Positions 23,530-33,605 of a DNA stretch of 64,000 nucleotides are shown here, piece after piece. Both the position numbers and the translations under genes were made by a program. This DNA comes from Termitomyces sp. T153 (lineage: Eukaryota; Basidiomycota; Agaricomycetes; Agaricales; Lyophyllaceae). Location: the NCBI GenBank assembly GCA_018296165.2, contig JACKQL020000099.1:108210-172209 (forward strand), read 5' to 3'. Positions within the stretch are counted from its first letter, which is position 1, and each line of letters begins with the position of its first letter. The notes beneath the pieces were generated by a model. It did no database searches. It was not told the DNA's origin and worked only from the letters and a program-made list of their open reading frames with translations.

Positions 23530-24683
23530 TGTCACGACCCATTCCCCGAAACCCCGCACATCGTCCATCAACCCCCCAAACCCCCAAAGAAACCCCCAAT
23601 GCTCCGCCAAACTTCCGCCCATGCCCCGCGCCTACTTCGGCTAACTCCGACGCCTCCCCGGCTAACTCCGACGGCCCCCTGACCAACTTCGGTGCCTGCC
23701 CCGCAGCCACTGACACTTACCCTGGGCCTCCCGAACCCCGAGAACCACCCCCGCTGTTCCCGATCTTTGCCACCCATCATCAACTCAACACCCTGGTTCC
23801 TCCGACCTATTTCGGAGTATCACGACAACCTCGGGGCAACCCGAGTTCTCCAATGATCCCATCAACGTATCAGCGCGGCACAATCCTCGATCACAACCGA
23901 CACCCGCCCCCTCCGTCGAGCTCCGCCAAGCCCCACCGCCACAGCCGACATACCCTGAAGTCCTCTGGTAGTCAGTATATAAGTCATCGAGTAGCTCTTC
24001 ATACCCTAGTCTTGATATTGCTTAACGTTACCTATGGTCTGATTGTTTCCGTCTCGTGTCTCGTGTCTTGTTTCCTTATCTCAGTCTCCCGGTCTCACCT
24101 CAGTCTCCCGGTCTTATCTCAGTCTCCCGGTCTTGTCTCATCTCCATTTCGTTATCGTTCTCGTTCTCGTTTCGTATCTCTATTTGAATCTACTCCTGTC
24201 CTATATCAACCCCATCCCATTTCGTCTGACGCTGTCCCTGTGACTCCGTCCGACCATTGTGCCCAAGTCTTCATCAACCTTAACGACCTCACAAACTCCG
24301 CGATTACGATTACGGACCCCGACACTCCTTTACCAGGTCCGAACCTCACTCCTCGCTTGGTCCCAGACTCCATCAGTTCCAAATGATCTCCCATCAAACC
24401 CCGGCTCCATTCCCATTGATCACACAGCCACCTACTCCCTTGCTTCTGCGAATCTCCCGTACGGCCTTTTGCCTGAACCCCACCAAGACCGTCTCGTCTC
24501 CTCACAATCCGACTTCTCCGGACCCTCCCGGATCTGTCTGGATCACATTCCCCCAACTACCCGCACGAGCCACCAGGGCCCGGAACGTCTTTGAGTGTTC
24601 GGTTACCAGTGCAAGGGGATCACGCCTGCCTAGTAAGGACTCGCCCAGTGCAGCTGAGCCCCCGAGGTCAGCGGAACCTGACA
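23530..24683 (+). repeat. Gypsy-like solo LTR, copy A, with perfect TSD
   Basis: A 1,154-bp solo LTR starts TGTCACGACCC and ends GGAACCTGACA. The target duplication gcagg is perfect (23,525-23,529 and 24,684-24,688). A TATATAAG box near 23,975 and a three-fold 19-bp repeat (cagtctcccggtct core, 24,082-24,134) fit an LTR promoter and leader region. The family is matched in reverse orientation at 32,465-33,600. It is CpG-rich, unlike its surroundings. Long open frames inside it are not genes. Confidence 0.88.
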
Positions 24684-24688
24684 GCAGG

Positions 24689-25526
24689 GGGCATTGGACT
24701 TGAAGAGGCAGATTCCAGGCTTAAGGGGGGTAGCAATGGCTTTACAGTCAATCATATTGAATTGGGAGAGGACTTCAACGGCATAAGACCTTTGATCAAT
24801 CCACAACTTGTGGTTGTGCCTATTGCAAGTGACAACAATGCCAAGTAAACCCATAGTAGGCCCCAAGTGGTGTAGTTTAAAGTACTTGTGAAGCTCTGAA
24901 ATGACCTTGAGGATAGCTGGCCAAGAGGTGGAAGCAAGGGTCATATTGTTGACATGCACTGGGATGACAATCTGCATGTTTCCCCAAAGATAAATGTACA
25001 TGCAGAGGTCCAAAGTAATCTGAACAAATCCAAGCTTCAGAAAAACTTTGTGCATTTGCTTGTTCCATAAGTTAGCACCCTGCTTTAAACTGTATATGCC
25101 CTTTTGCAGCTGGGTGCATGCATCCCCATCTCTAGATTTACATTTGATGTCAGGCTGCATGGACTCAGCAAATCCCTCAGGGAATTTTATATAGAGTTCT
25201 GCATTGACCATGCAGTGGAGGAAGGCAGATGAGATGTCAACAGACTCCAGATGCATGTCCTCAGCAGCAGCAAGAGCAAGGACAGTGCAGACAGCAGCCC
25301 ATCAGGCTGTTGGCACAAATGTTTCCTCAAAATTGACACCAGAGCATTGACTGAAACCTTGTGCCACAACATGTGCCTTGAAACAATCAATTGCACCATC
25401 AGGTAGGTACTTCACCTTGAAGACCCACCTAGAGCCAATAGTGTGGTGGCCTGCTAGGAGGTAAACTGCTTGCCAGGTACCATTGTCCTTCAGTGTGTTC
25501 ATCTCTTGCACATTGCTTTGAACCAC
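24689..25526 (-). pseudogene. Copia reverse transcriptase domain, catalytically dead
   Basis: The frame encodes ESVDISSAFLHCMVNAELYI, KGIYSLKQGANLWN, LHHLGPTMGLLGIVVTC and AVEVLSQFNMIDCKAIATPL, all standard Copia RT blocks. The catalytic box at 24,941-24,960 reads PVHVNNMTLAS, where active relatives have YVDDM. Both aspartates are replaced by asparagine. An upstream part with WVFKVKYLPDGAIDCFKAHV lies in another frame. Almost no CpG remains. Confidence 0.85.
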
Positions 25527-26910
25527 TCTGCAGCATTCTCACTCTGCATTGCTTCCTTATAAGATTGGGGGGTCATGTCATGCACCCCAACCTTGTACAT
25601 GGCTGCAACATTAGCACACACAGCACCATATCCCCCAAAATCCATTCCATGTTCCACAAACACATGTCCCACAAGAAGCAAAGCTTCATCTGAGTCTACA
25701 TTCAAGGTAAGGGCCACTTCATGTTCTCCATGAGTGTCCACACCCCCTATGTCCATGTCCCATAGGAGTTGCTCTGGAGGAGGTTTGGGGTATGGTGAGG
25801 GAGGCAGTGGTGGTGGTGGTGGTGGTGGTGGCTCACATACTAGAGGTGATTCACAGTTTTCTTGGCAACATATAGCATTGTAATATTCAGTGTTGGGAGG
25901 ACATGCAGGGATGTGTATGCATTGGCTGGGCTCTTGCAGCGGTGGCAGTGGTTTTAGCAGGCATGGCACTTGGGGAGGTAAGTCTGGAGTTGGGTCTGTC
26001 ACTGGTTCTGCTCCCACTACTCCCACTGGTGGTGTGTCATTGACTTTGGACTTGAGGTCAGTTAGTGGCTCACCATCATTGAACATGCAGACATGATCAG
26101 TGGGAATTGTATCCTTGGCTACCTCAGGCAGCAGTGCTAAAGTTATGATGATGTCATTGGTATCATAAGGTTGACATTCTTCAATGTTGTCAAACTCAGC
26201 AATTGGTGGTGTGGGGAGTATTCTGGATGCAGCCAGGCCTGGAAAACAGGTTTCATCAAAGATTACATCCCACAATACCACAACCTTCCTGGTACTGGGC
26301 ACATAGACTTTCCATCTGACATAGTTGTTGGGGTAACCAATGAAGATACTTGAGAGTGTATGACCTCTCAAGCCTCTCCTCTTGTCCCACCTGATCAGTG
26401 CATATGCTGTGCAGCCAAAGACACATAGGTGCCTGACCTAGGCTTCTTTCCCTTATATGCTTTGAACAGTGTCATGTTTCATGGGAGGGCTGATGTGGGA
26501 CAGCAGTTATAAACATGTCAATATACATTAAGGGCATGTACACAGTCAGGAAGATTTGCCTCTGTAAGCATAGATACAATGGCTTCCTTTATTGATCTGT
26601 TTAGCCATTTGGCTACTCTGTTTTGCTGAGGGGTAGACATGTTTGTGAATTCTAGCCTGATATCTTCTGTTTTACAGAACATGAGAAACTCATTTGAGAT
26701 GTATTTGCCACCTTTGTCATGGTGAAGGCATTTGACTTTGGCTCCTTTTTGTTGTTTGACAAGTGCCTTGTGTTCTTTGAAGGTGCCAAAGGTATCACTT
26801 TTCTGGCGCATGACATAAACTTCCATCCAGCATGTGCTATCATCAACAAAGACACACCACCATTTATAATTGTTTTGGTGTCCACTGACTGTCATTGGAC
26901 CATGCACATC
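25527..26910 (-). pseudogene. Copia integrase and linker region, degenerate
   Basis: The integrase core is visible as DDSTCWMEVYVMRQKSDTFG, HDKGGKYISNEFLMFC and EFTNMSTPQQNRVAKWLNRS, with the DDE-type context partly kept. Downstream the frame reads LSSIFIGYPNNYVRWKVYVP, followed by a Pro-rich linker (codon-repeat run at 25,811-25,832). Stops and frameshifts separate the parts. Confidence 0.8.
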
Positions 26911-27157
26911 AGAAAATACTCTCCCAAGAACCTCTGTAGCTCAATCTGCTACTTGTGGGAAAGAGGCATGGTGCTACTTTCCTTTGATGCATGGTTCACA
27001 GATGTGTTGGAGGGGAGAGTTTAATGTGACTCTTAAGTCTTTTGTAAGACTGTCCTTGATGAGTTGGTTAAGGCAGTCAGTGCCCAGGTGGCATAGTCAT
27101 CAATGGAGTAAGTTTCTGTTGACCTTAGTAGAGGATGTTGGGCCAATCTGGCTGAGA

Positions 27158-27546
27158 TTAGCAGTATGGTTTGATGAGGAGACAACTGTTGGTCCTATCT
27201 ATAGTGGCCAAGAGAATGAGGTCATCTTGAATGTTGAAGAAGACTTTGCAACCACAGAAAGTGATGGCAAATCCTCTATGCACACTGAGAGTTGTGATGG
27301 AGAGTAAATTGTTGGCTAGTTCAGATACAAGAAGGACATTTGTGATGACAACATCTCTTAAAGCCTTTCTGTCCCTACACTTCCCTGCCAGCCTAAACAG
27401 AACATTCCCCTTCCCAACAGAGTACACAGATGTATCATTTGCAAGGTTGATGGGAACTCTCCATGGCTTAAGGAAGTTTGGGAGGAACCACTTGCGATGT
27501 GGTGTCATATGCACTGTGGCACCTGAGTTTGTATTCTATAGGGTGT
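27158..27546 (-). pseudogene. Copia aspartic protease region, active site lost
   Basis: The reading NSGATVHMTPHRKWF matches the Copia protease motif DSGAT.HMT, with the catalytic aspartate changed to asparagine at 27,527-27,529. It is followed by VGKGNVLFRLAGKCRDRKAL and NVLLVSELANNLLSITTLSV, the usual pre-integrase region. Confidence 0.75.
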
Positions 27547-28712
27547 TAGACAGTAATGAGGGTAGGGAGGAGGATTGACAAATGGTGGCTTTGGCTTTGA
27601 TGGCAGGTCCATTGCATCCTTCTTCAATCTTTGCCAAATCAGTTGTCTTGGCTACATCAGCCTTGGCTGTTGAGTTCCATCCTAATCGGCCACTGCATTT
27701 CTTTAATTTGGGGGGATCATCTTTGTTAATGTGTGACTGTGTGGCTGAGAGGTGTAGTCATTCTGTTATGTTGTGTTCCTTCTTGCAAAGGTGACATATG
27801 ACTGCAAGAGATGGCAGTGGCAATAGTGGTGGCAGCTTCTTTGTCTGTGGCAGTATGTTGGATCTCCTCAGTATGGAAAGCCTTCTTTACCATGTCTTTG
27901 GCCAGGTTATTCAGTATCAGCATGGACAAAACAAATGACCCATAGTCTTCTCAAGGCAAGGCATAGAGCATAGCCATGGTACAGAGTTTGTTGTCAAGCA
28001 TCTCCAGAGTATAAGTTTGCATGATAGTTCCATCAGAGTTGATGGTTGGAGGGGGGCAAAGAGATCAAATTTGTTGCATGCAGCCTTTGACATAAGTACA
28101 TAATTGTGCCAGTGTTTCTTCTTCATGTAGCCAGACCATGGAAAGATCACTCAATGAATTGAAGCATGCATTTGGCATGGATTTAGAATGTATTTCTTGA
28201 AGCTTTGCCCACATCAGTGCTGGCTTATTGCAGATGTGGTCTACATGGATTTTGTTCCCTTTGTTGAGCCATTGATGAATTCCACCAGCCACTCAATTGC
28301 TTCAAAGTTGATAAGAGCTCCATATAGATGATAAGAGCTCCATATAGTTGATAAGAGCTCCATTAGTTAATAAGAGCTCCATTTAGTAAATGAGGCAGGA
28401 TTACTAGGTTCAAGAGTGGGGGTGGGGGGGTTTCCTCCCTGGTAACTATCCATGCTCCCCTGACTGACATCAGGTGTCCAAACATGGACTTCTCCCATTC
28501 TGTGTACTTAATTGTACCAAGTTTTGACATCAGAAATTATGTGGTTTGCATGACATTGTCCATTGTATTTGTAGAATCTGAGATCAACAAGTGCAGGAGA
28601 AGAATGGGTGGAGTGATGAGAGGTAAACTTTATTTGGGGCATTTTGCTGCAATGTTCAAGAATGGAGCAAGATTTTAACAGATAGATCTTTGGTGAGTAA
28701 GTCTGTGGGTTG
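27547..28712 (-). pseudogene. Copia gag region with decayed zinc knuckle
   Basis: Fragments GIHQWLNKGNKIHVDHICNK, KLQEIHSKSMPNACFNSLSD and TLAQLCTYVKGCMQQI read like Copia gag. A CHLCKKEHNITE segment near 27,795 is a damaged CCHC knuckle. Next to the 5' LTR the minus strand reads GGTTATGGGCCC (28,713-28,724), a candidate primer-binding site. A 20-bp tandem repeat (28,307-28,388) interrupts the region. Confidence 0.7.
28307..28388. repeat. 20-bp tandem repeat, ~4 copies
   Basis: The core gataagagctccat recurs with spacing of about 20 bp (ataagagctc at 28,311, 28,331, 28,351 and 28,370). It probably arose by replication slippage inside the Copia gag region. Confidence 0.85.
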
Positions 28713-28724
28713 GGGCCCATAACC

Positions 28725-28981
28725 TGTTGCAGCAGATTGCAAACAGGGAAAAGGACATACTTATTCTGAGATAAGAACTGAGATCTGGAGTCTCATATTT
28801 AGTAGATAAGAATACACAAGTATCTGTCTATACATACCTGGAGTCTTGTATTTAATAGATAAGAATATAAGACATCCAGGGAGTGAAAAATAATCTACTA
28901 TCATGTGAGACAGGATGATGTTGATGGTGTCATAGGAGGAGGTAAGGGGGTTGTGGCACTACTGGCAATCTGGTTTTGACA
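28725..28981 (-). repeat. Copia LTR (5' LTR in element sense)
   Basis: This 257-bp LTR is the partner of 22,513-22,774. It differs at roughly a dozen sites, many of them C/T or G/A, as expected from methylated-cytosine decay. Confidence 0.85.
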
Positions 28982-30080
28982 GCTCATGATGCCAAATGTG
29001 CTGACTCAACCCTCACACTCAAGGTTGTGACTGACAACCTTGGTCTGGGTGTCATCCTTGCTGGACATGATGGTGCCCAAGGTCATGAGTATCCTACCCT
29101 CCTCACCTGAGCCTCAATTGCCAACATGACACACTCTCCCCACAAAAACAGCCCTCAACCAACTCACTAGCAGTGGATGAGCTGGCATTCTGATTCAACC
29201 CCAGCATAGGTAAACTTCAATGAAAAGTCCCTGACTGGCACCTCAAAACTCCACAATGCACCTCAAAACACCCTAAAATTCCTGGATAAGAAGGACATAA
29301 ATTTTATGGAGGTGGAGGTTAGAGAGGTTTACCTGGCCACACCAAAGACCCATACCATTGGACTGAAGCTGATCAGCAACAGTGCATACTTGGCTGAGTT
29401 TGATACTGCTGACACAGCTGCTAGATTCCAGCACTGTGTGGTAATCAAGTGGCAGCTCTTTAATGACCTGTTTGGCAATAGCATACACATACAACATCAT
29501 TGCTAAGTGTTCTCTGCATAGGCACTGTTGACCTAGATGACTACCTCTGCTTATGCACTATCAAGCTTGAAAACAGCCTTGCGACTAGCTCCATCACATC
29601 TGCTCTCTGGCTTGAGCACATTGACTATGTTCTCCTAACCAATCTGTCATGTCCTTCATGATCACCTGTAATGACTCAAAAACTGCCAATGATCTGATCT
29701 CATGCCATATCTCTATTGGTGGGCATCAGGTGTTGATCTGCAAGGATGTATGTAAGCTGGTGAGGTGTAACAACTGCTAAAATACAGCCACTTCTACAAG
29801 AAAACTGCAAAGAGGAAGGATGTTGCATCAGATTTTTGGGTGCTTGTTATTCAGCAGTCTTCTACAAGGCTGTGAAATTCAGATGTGTCTCCTGTAGTCC
29901 AGACTCTGCTCATGCAAGCTTGGATTGCAGCTCCATGCTCTAATACTCAACTCATGATTTGTAAACTTGGGTTATGGCTCTTCTGTGGAAGATCAGTGTT
30001 ACCACCACCCAGCAACTACTTCCATTGGCCATATGTAATGGACTGGGCCCTCTGGCCTATTTTGGACTTAGTAGCACAGC
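28982..30080 (+). pseudogene. Gag-like ORF1 relic, right part with CCHC knuckle
   Basis: This continues the interrupted plus-strand relic: AHDAKCADSTLTLKVVTDNL, then EVEVREVYLATPKTHTIGLK and AYLAEFDTADTAARFQH. A degenerate CCHC-type knuckle follows at 29,884-29,928, where CVSC is followed by His and Cys with one extra residue. Stops and frame changes are frequent and CpG is nearly absent. The parent element type (non-LTR ORF1 or a gypsy-type gag) is not certain. Confidence 0.5.
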
Positions 30081-32464
30081 CACCCCCTAGTCTTTTCTAG
30101 GAGAGGAGGACAGAGCAATGCAGTAGGGAGCTGGTTTTACTAGTAGGACCAAGAAAGTGGTAGGTGTGACTGAGAGCCCTATCAAGTGTAAAGTAGCCAA
30201 GTAGACAGTCAGAGTAGACCTAATAAACTAACAGATGGGGAAGAATGTAAGAGTCACTGTCAAGCCAAAGAGTGATGGGATCAAAGAAGCCTAAATTGCC
30301 AAAGTTTAAAGTTGTTTCACAAGTTGGCAAATGGTTGTGCAAGTGAATGAATGTCAGCTGAGACAATGACCAGAGTATATTCAGTAATGAGGATGTAAGT
30401 CAATGATACAATAGAGATAACCAGAAGTAAACATGTCTGTACCACTCAACCAAGATGATGATCAGAGTAAAACCCTTAGTTGTGCAGTAAGTGGGGGGAA
30501 AAACATATTTCTCTTATTGTACATGCCCTTTTTATATGTTTTCCAGTCCTCCCAATGTTGTCAATCTATAAATAGCTTTTGCTACTGATTGAGATTTCAA
30601 CCAGCATCTGGTCTCAAAATCAATCTGATCCTGCTCCTCATTCTCAATCCCCTTGCTTATATTATCTAATCAGTTCCCCTCTCTTTGAGTAGCTTCCCTT
30701 TGTCTTCAGCCACTCAAGCTATACCATCTGTCATGACCCCCCTCATGGCCCTAACCCCCTTCCCAACTCCAGGCTACTTCTCCAAACAACCCAATTGCCT
30801 GAACCTGCCATTAACAGTGCCATCAGAGTCCCCAACATTGACCCATCAAGTCTGCATCAATGATCTTCCCTGTTAGGCCAGAACCTCCAAACCTACTCCA
30901 CAGAAACCACACATCCACCTTGCACTAGCCCAAGACCTCTGGCAGTGCCACCAAACCCTGTTTCAGCACTGCTGTCCTGCTCCCAGTCTTGGAACACACC
31001 CTAGATCCTAGAACTACACCCATGCCCCATTCCAAGCCCCCAAGCCCTCCAAGAACACAACTATAATTACCACAATACTGTGGTTAGTACTCTGTTCTTG
31101 ATATTGCCCATAAGTTGCATATAGTTTCCCAGCACTTATCTGTTTTCCAGCACTTGTCTGTTTTCCAGCACTTATTTGTTTTCCAGCACTTATCTGTTTC
31201 CCAGCACTTATTTTTACTATGTCTACTCTTTTGAATCATGATCTAATTGTTTACTCTAAACTCTAACAAAACTCCAGCTTGACTCCTAAGTCCTCTGGCC
31301 CCATCCATCTCTGGACTTAACATTCTCACTGGCCCCAAACTTCCAGAACATCTGTTCAACCTCTGTTCACCTCTGGAACTCCCATTCTCACTATCTCTGA
31401 ACTTCCAGATTGTCTGTTTGACCCCCATCTAATTCCAATGCTCCATAAGTCCTCTTAATCATCATAGTTCTCCAACTAGTGAGTTTCTTGCTCTACAGTG
31501 AGGGAGCCCTCCAGGTCAGCTGGACCTAACATAATATTGAGACTCTCCTTGCTCATTGGAACACTCAATGTCTGACTACACATACCCACAAAACTATTGG
31601 CCAACAACCACAATACCCATCAACATGTATAGCTGCCCCCTTCCCTGAATTACAACTACCCCACCCCCACAACTCCCACCCCACAACATTTCCTGCATCC
31701 CAACAACTTTGCAACCACCCCAAGCAACTACTGGCCAATGGACCAATATGGATTCTTGCTAGGATCATTTATCAGCCAGGGGCCCACCCCCAGCTGCCAC
31801 TCAATGGCCCCTCCCCACATACAAGGCCCCAACCAGTGGACCTATACAGGAGGGCAATCTGCAGCCCCATGGACTACCCCATTGTACATGAGTACTGGCC
31901 TGTTTGCAGTGGCTCTGGCATACATCTGGATGTTGGTGGAGGGTCCCCAACCCCTGTTTGCACCCACAGACCCACAGTTCTCCTGCCAAGAACTTGAAAT
32001 GGTTTTGGCCACCCCCAACCCCCTCACAAACCCTGAACAAGGAAACATGTCCAGAGTAGGCAGAGATCCTTTGCTCCAGCAACAAGAGCAACTCATGGCC
32101 TACACTTGGCACTGCAACACGGTCCTGCAAGAGCTCAGGCTCTCACAAGCTGAGTTGACCCAATGGACCCAGGTGTCAGGGGACTGCTCTTACCAGACCC
32201 CTGGATTGCACTGTTTATTGGCAACCTCCCATCTTTAGGTCACAGGTACTTTCAACCAAGGGCTATCTTTTGGTCATAATTGTATGTGGTCATGTGCCAG
32301 GCATCTGGAGATTGAGGCCAATTATGATGGATTTCCATTTTTGGAATAGAGTCAAGATTTGGTTGTTGTTGAGTTTTTTCTCCAGAGGCTCTAGAGTAAA
32401 TCTTTCAAACACTGGCATTGGGAATCTTTAGACTTGTTCTCTTTGGATCTCCCACTCTTGTAGA
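30081..32464. other. Decayed repeat DNA, no intact gene
   Basis: CpG-poor sequence with scattered short open frames. 31,738-32,238 (+) encodes 166 codons rich in Pro/Gln and reads like a retroelement gag, but I recognise no specific motif. 32,240-32,464 resembles 35,815-36,000, so two copies of one repeat are present. An 18-bp tandem repeat lies at 31,125-31,213. Confidence 0.5.
31125..31213. repeat. 18-bp tandem repeat, 5 copies
   Basis: The unit ttttccagcacttatctg recurs with cagcac starting at 31,130, 31,148, 31,166, 31,184 and 31,202, an exact 18-bp period with few differences. Confidence 0.9.
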
Positions 32465-33600
32465 TGTCAGGTTCCGCTGACCACGGGGGCTCAGCTACAC
32501 TGGGCGAGTCCTTACTAGGCGAACATGATTCCCTGCACTGAGAACCAAGCACTCGGGGGTGTTCCAAGCACTGGGGACTTGTGAGGATAGCCAGGGGAGA
32601 TTGATCCGAGCAAGTCCGGGGAGGTCCGGAGGAGTAGAGGACGAGTTGCGGGGGAGGGGGATGGACTTGGTGGGGTTCAGGCATAAATCCATGTGAGAGT
32701 ATTGCGGGTGCGGAGGAGGCAGAGGCTATGCGGATGACAGGAGCAAAGCTGGAGTTCTGATGGGGGATCAACAGGGATTGATGGGGTTTGGAGCTGAGTG
32801 TATAGCAGGGCCCAGGGGTGGTAACGAGCGTCAGAGGTTTGTAATTGTAATTGCGGAGTTTGTGAGTATGTTATGGTCAAGAGGACTTGAACACAATAGA
32901 CAGAATCAAACGGAGCAATATGGAGTTGAACAAAACAAGACGAAGATGAGATGAGAACGAGAATCGATTCAGGCAGAGACACGGAACTATAACGAAAGGA
33001 TAATGGAACAGAAACAAGATAAGACCGGGAGACTGAGAGTAAGGAAAATAAGACACGGGACACAAAACACAAGAAGAAACAATCAGAAACACATCAGAAA
33101 GGTAGGTAGATAGATAATCTCAAGACTAGAGTATGAGGAGCTACTCTATGTCTTATATACTGACTACTGAAGAGCTCCAGGGACATTGGCTGTGGTGGTG
33201 GGGCTTGGCGGAGCTCGAGGAGTCGACGGGTGTCGGTTATGATCAGAGGGCAGGCCATGTTGATATGTTGATGGGATCAATTGTGATGCAGTCTGTTCCG
33301 AGGCTGTCATGATACTCCAGGGTAAGTTGGGGAAGCCAGGGTGTTGAGTTGATGACATGTAATGGGGTCAGGCATGGCGGGGGAGTGGTCCCAGGGGCTC
33401 AGGAAGTCCAGGGGAAGTGCCGGTGGCTGTGGGGAAGACGTTGGAGTTGGCCAGGGGGCCGTCGGAGTTAGCCGAGAAGGTGCCGGAGTTAGCCAGAGTA
33501 GGCGCGGAGTGCTGGGGAAGTTTGACAAAGCGTCGGGGGGTTCCAGGGGAGTGGGGGCTTGTTGGGCAGTGTACGGGGCTTCAGGGAACGGGTCGTGACA
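32465..33600 (-). repeat. Gypsy-like solo LTR, copy B (reverse), with perfect TSD
   Basis: A 1,136-bp solo LTR, inverted relative to copy A: on the plus strand it starts TGTCAGGTTCCGC and ends GGGTCGTGACA. The target duplication gtaga is perfect (32,460-32,464 and 33,601-33,605). CpG-rich inside a CpG-poor background. A related unoccupied repeat at about 35,980-36,055 shows roughly what the target looked like before insertion. Confidence 0.88.
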
Positions 33601-33605
33601 GTAGA

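Larger units (their letters stand above)
22513..28981 (-). mobile_element. Degenerate Ty1/Copia LTR retrotransposon
   Basis: A 6.5 kb Copia element on the minus strand, with near-identical LTRs of about 260 bp (22,513-22,774 and 28,725-28,981). Each LTR, read on the minus strand, starts TGTCAAAACC and ends TGCAACA. Candidate 5-bp target duplications are gctaa (22,508-22,512) and gctca (28,982-28,986), with one mismatch. Reading on the minus strand, the order is gag with zinc knuckle, aspartic protease, integrase, reverse transcriptase and RNase H, the Copia order. Every domain carries stops or frameshifts. The protease motif reads NSGAT instead of DSGAT and the reverse transcriptase box reads VNN where family members have VDD. 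A solo Gypsy-like LTR interrupts it at 23,530-24,683. It cannot move on its own. Confidence 0.9.

Noticed and set aside
23355..24386. 343-codon plus-strand open frame
   Set aside because: Lies within the solo LTR and spans its border with Copia DNA; Pro/Ser-rich by composition only.
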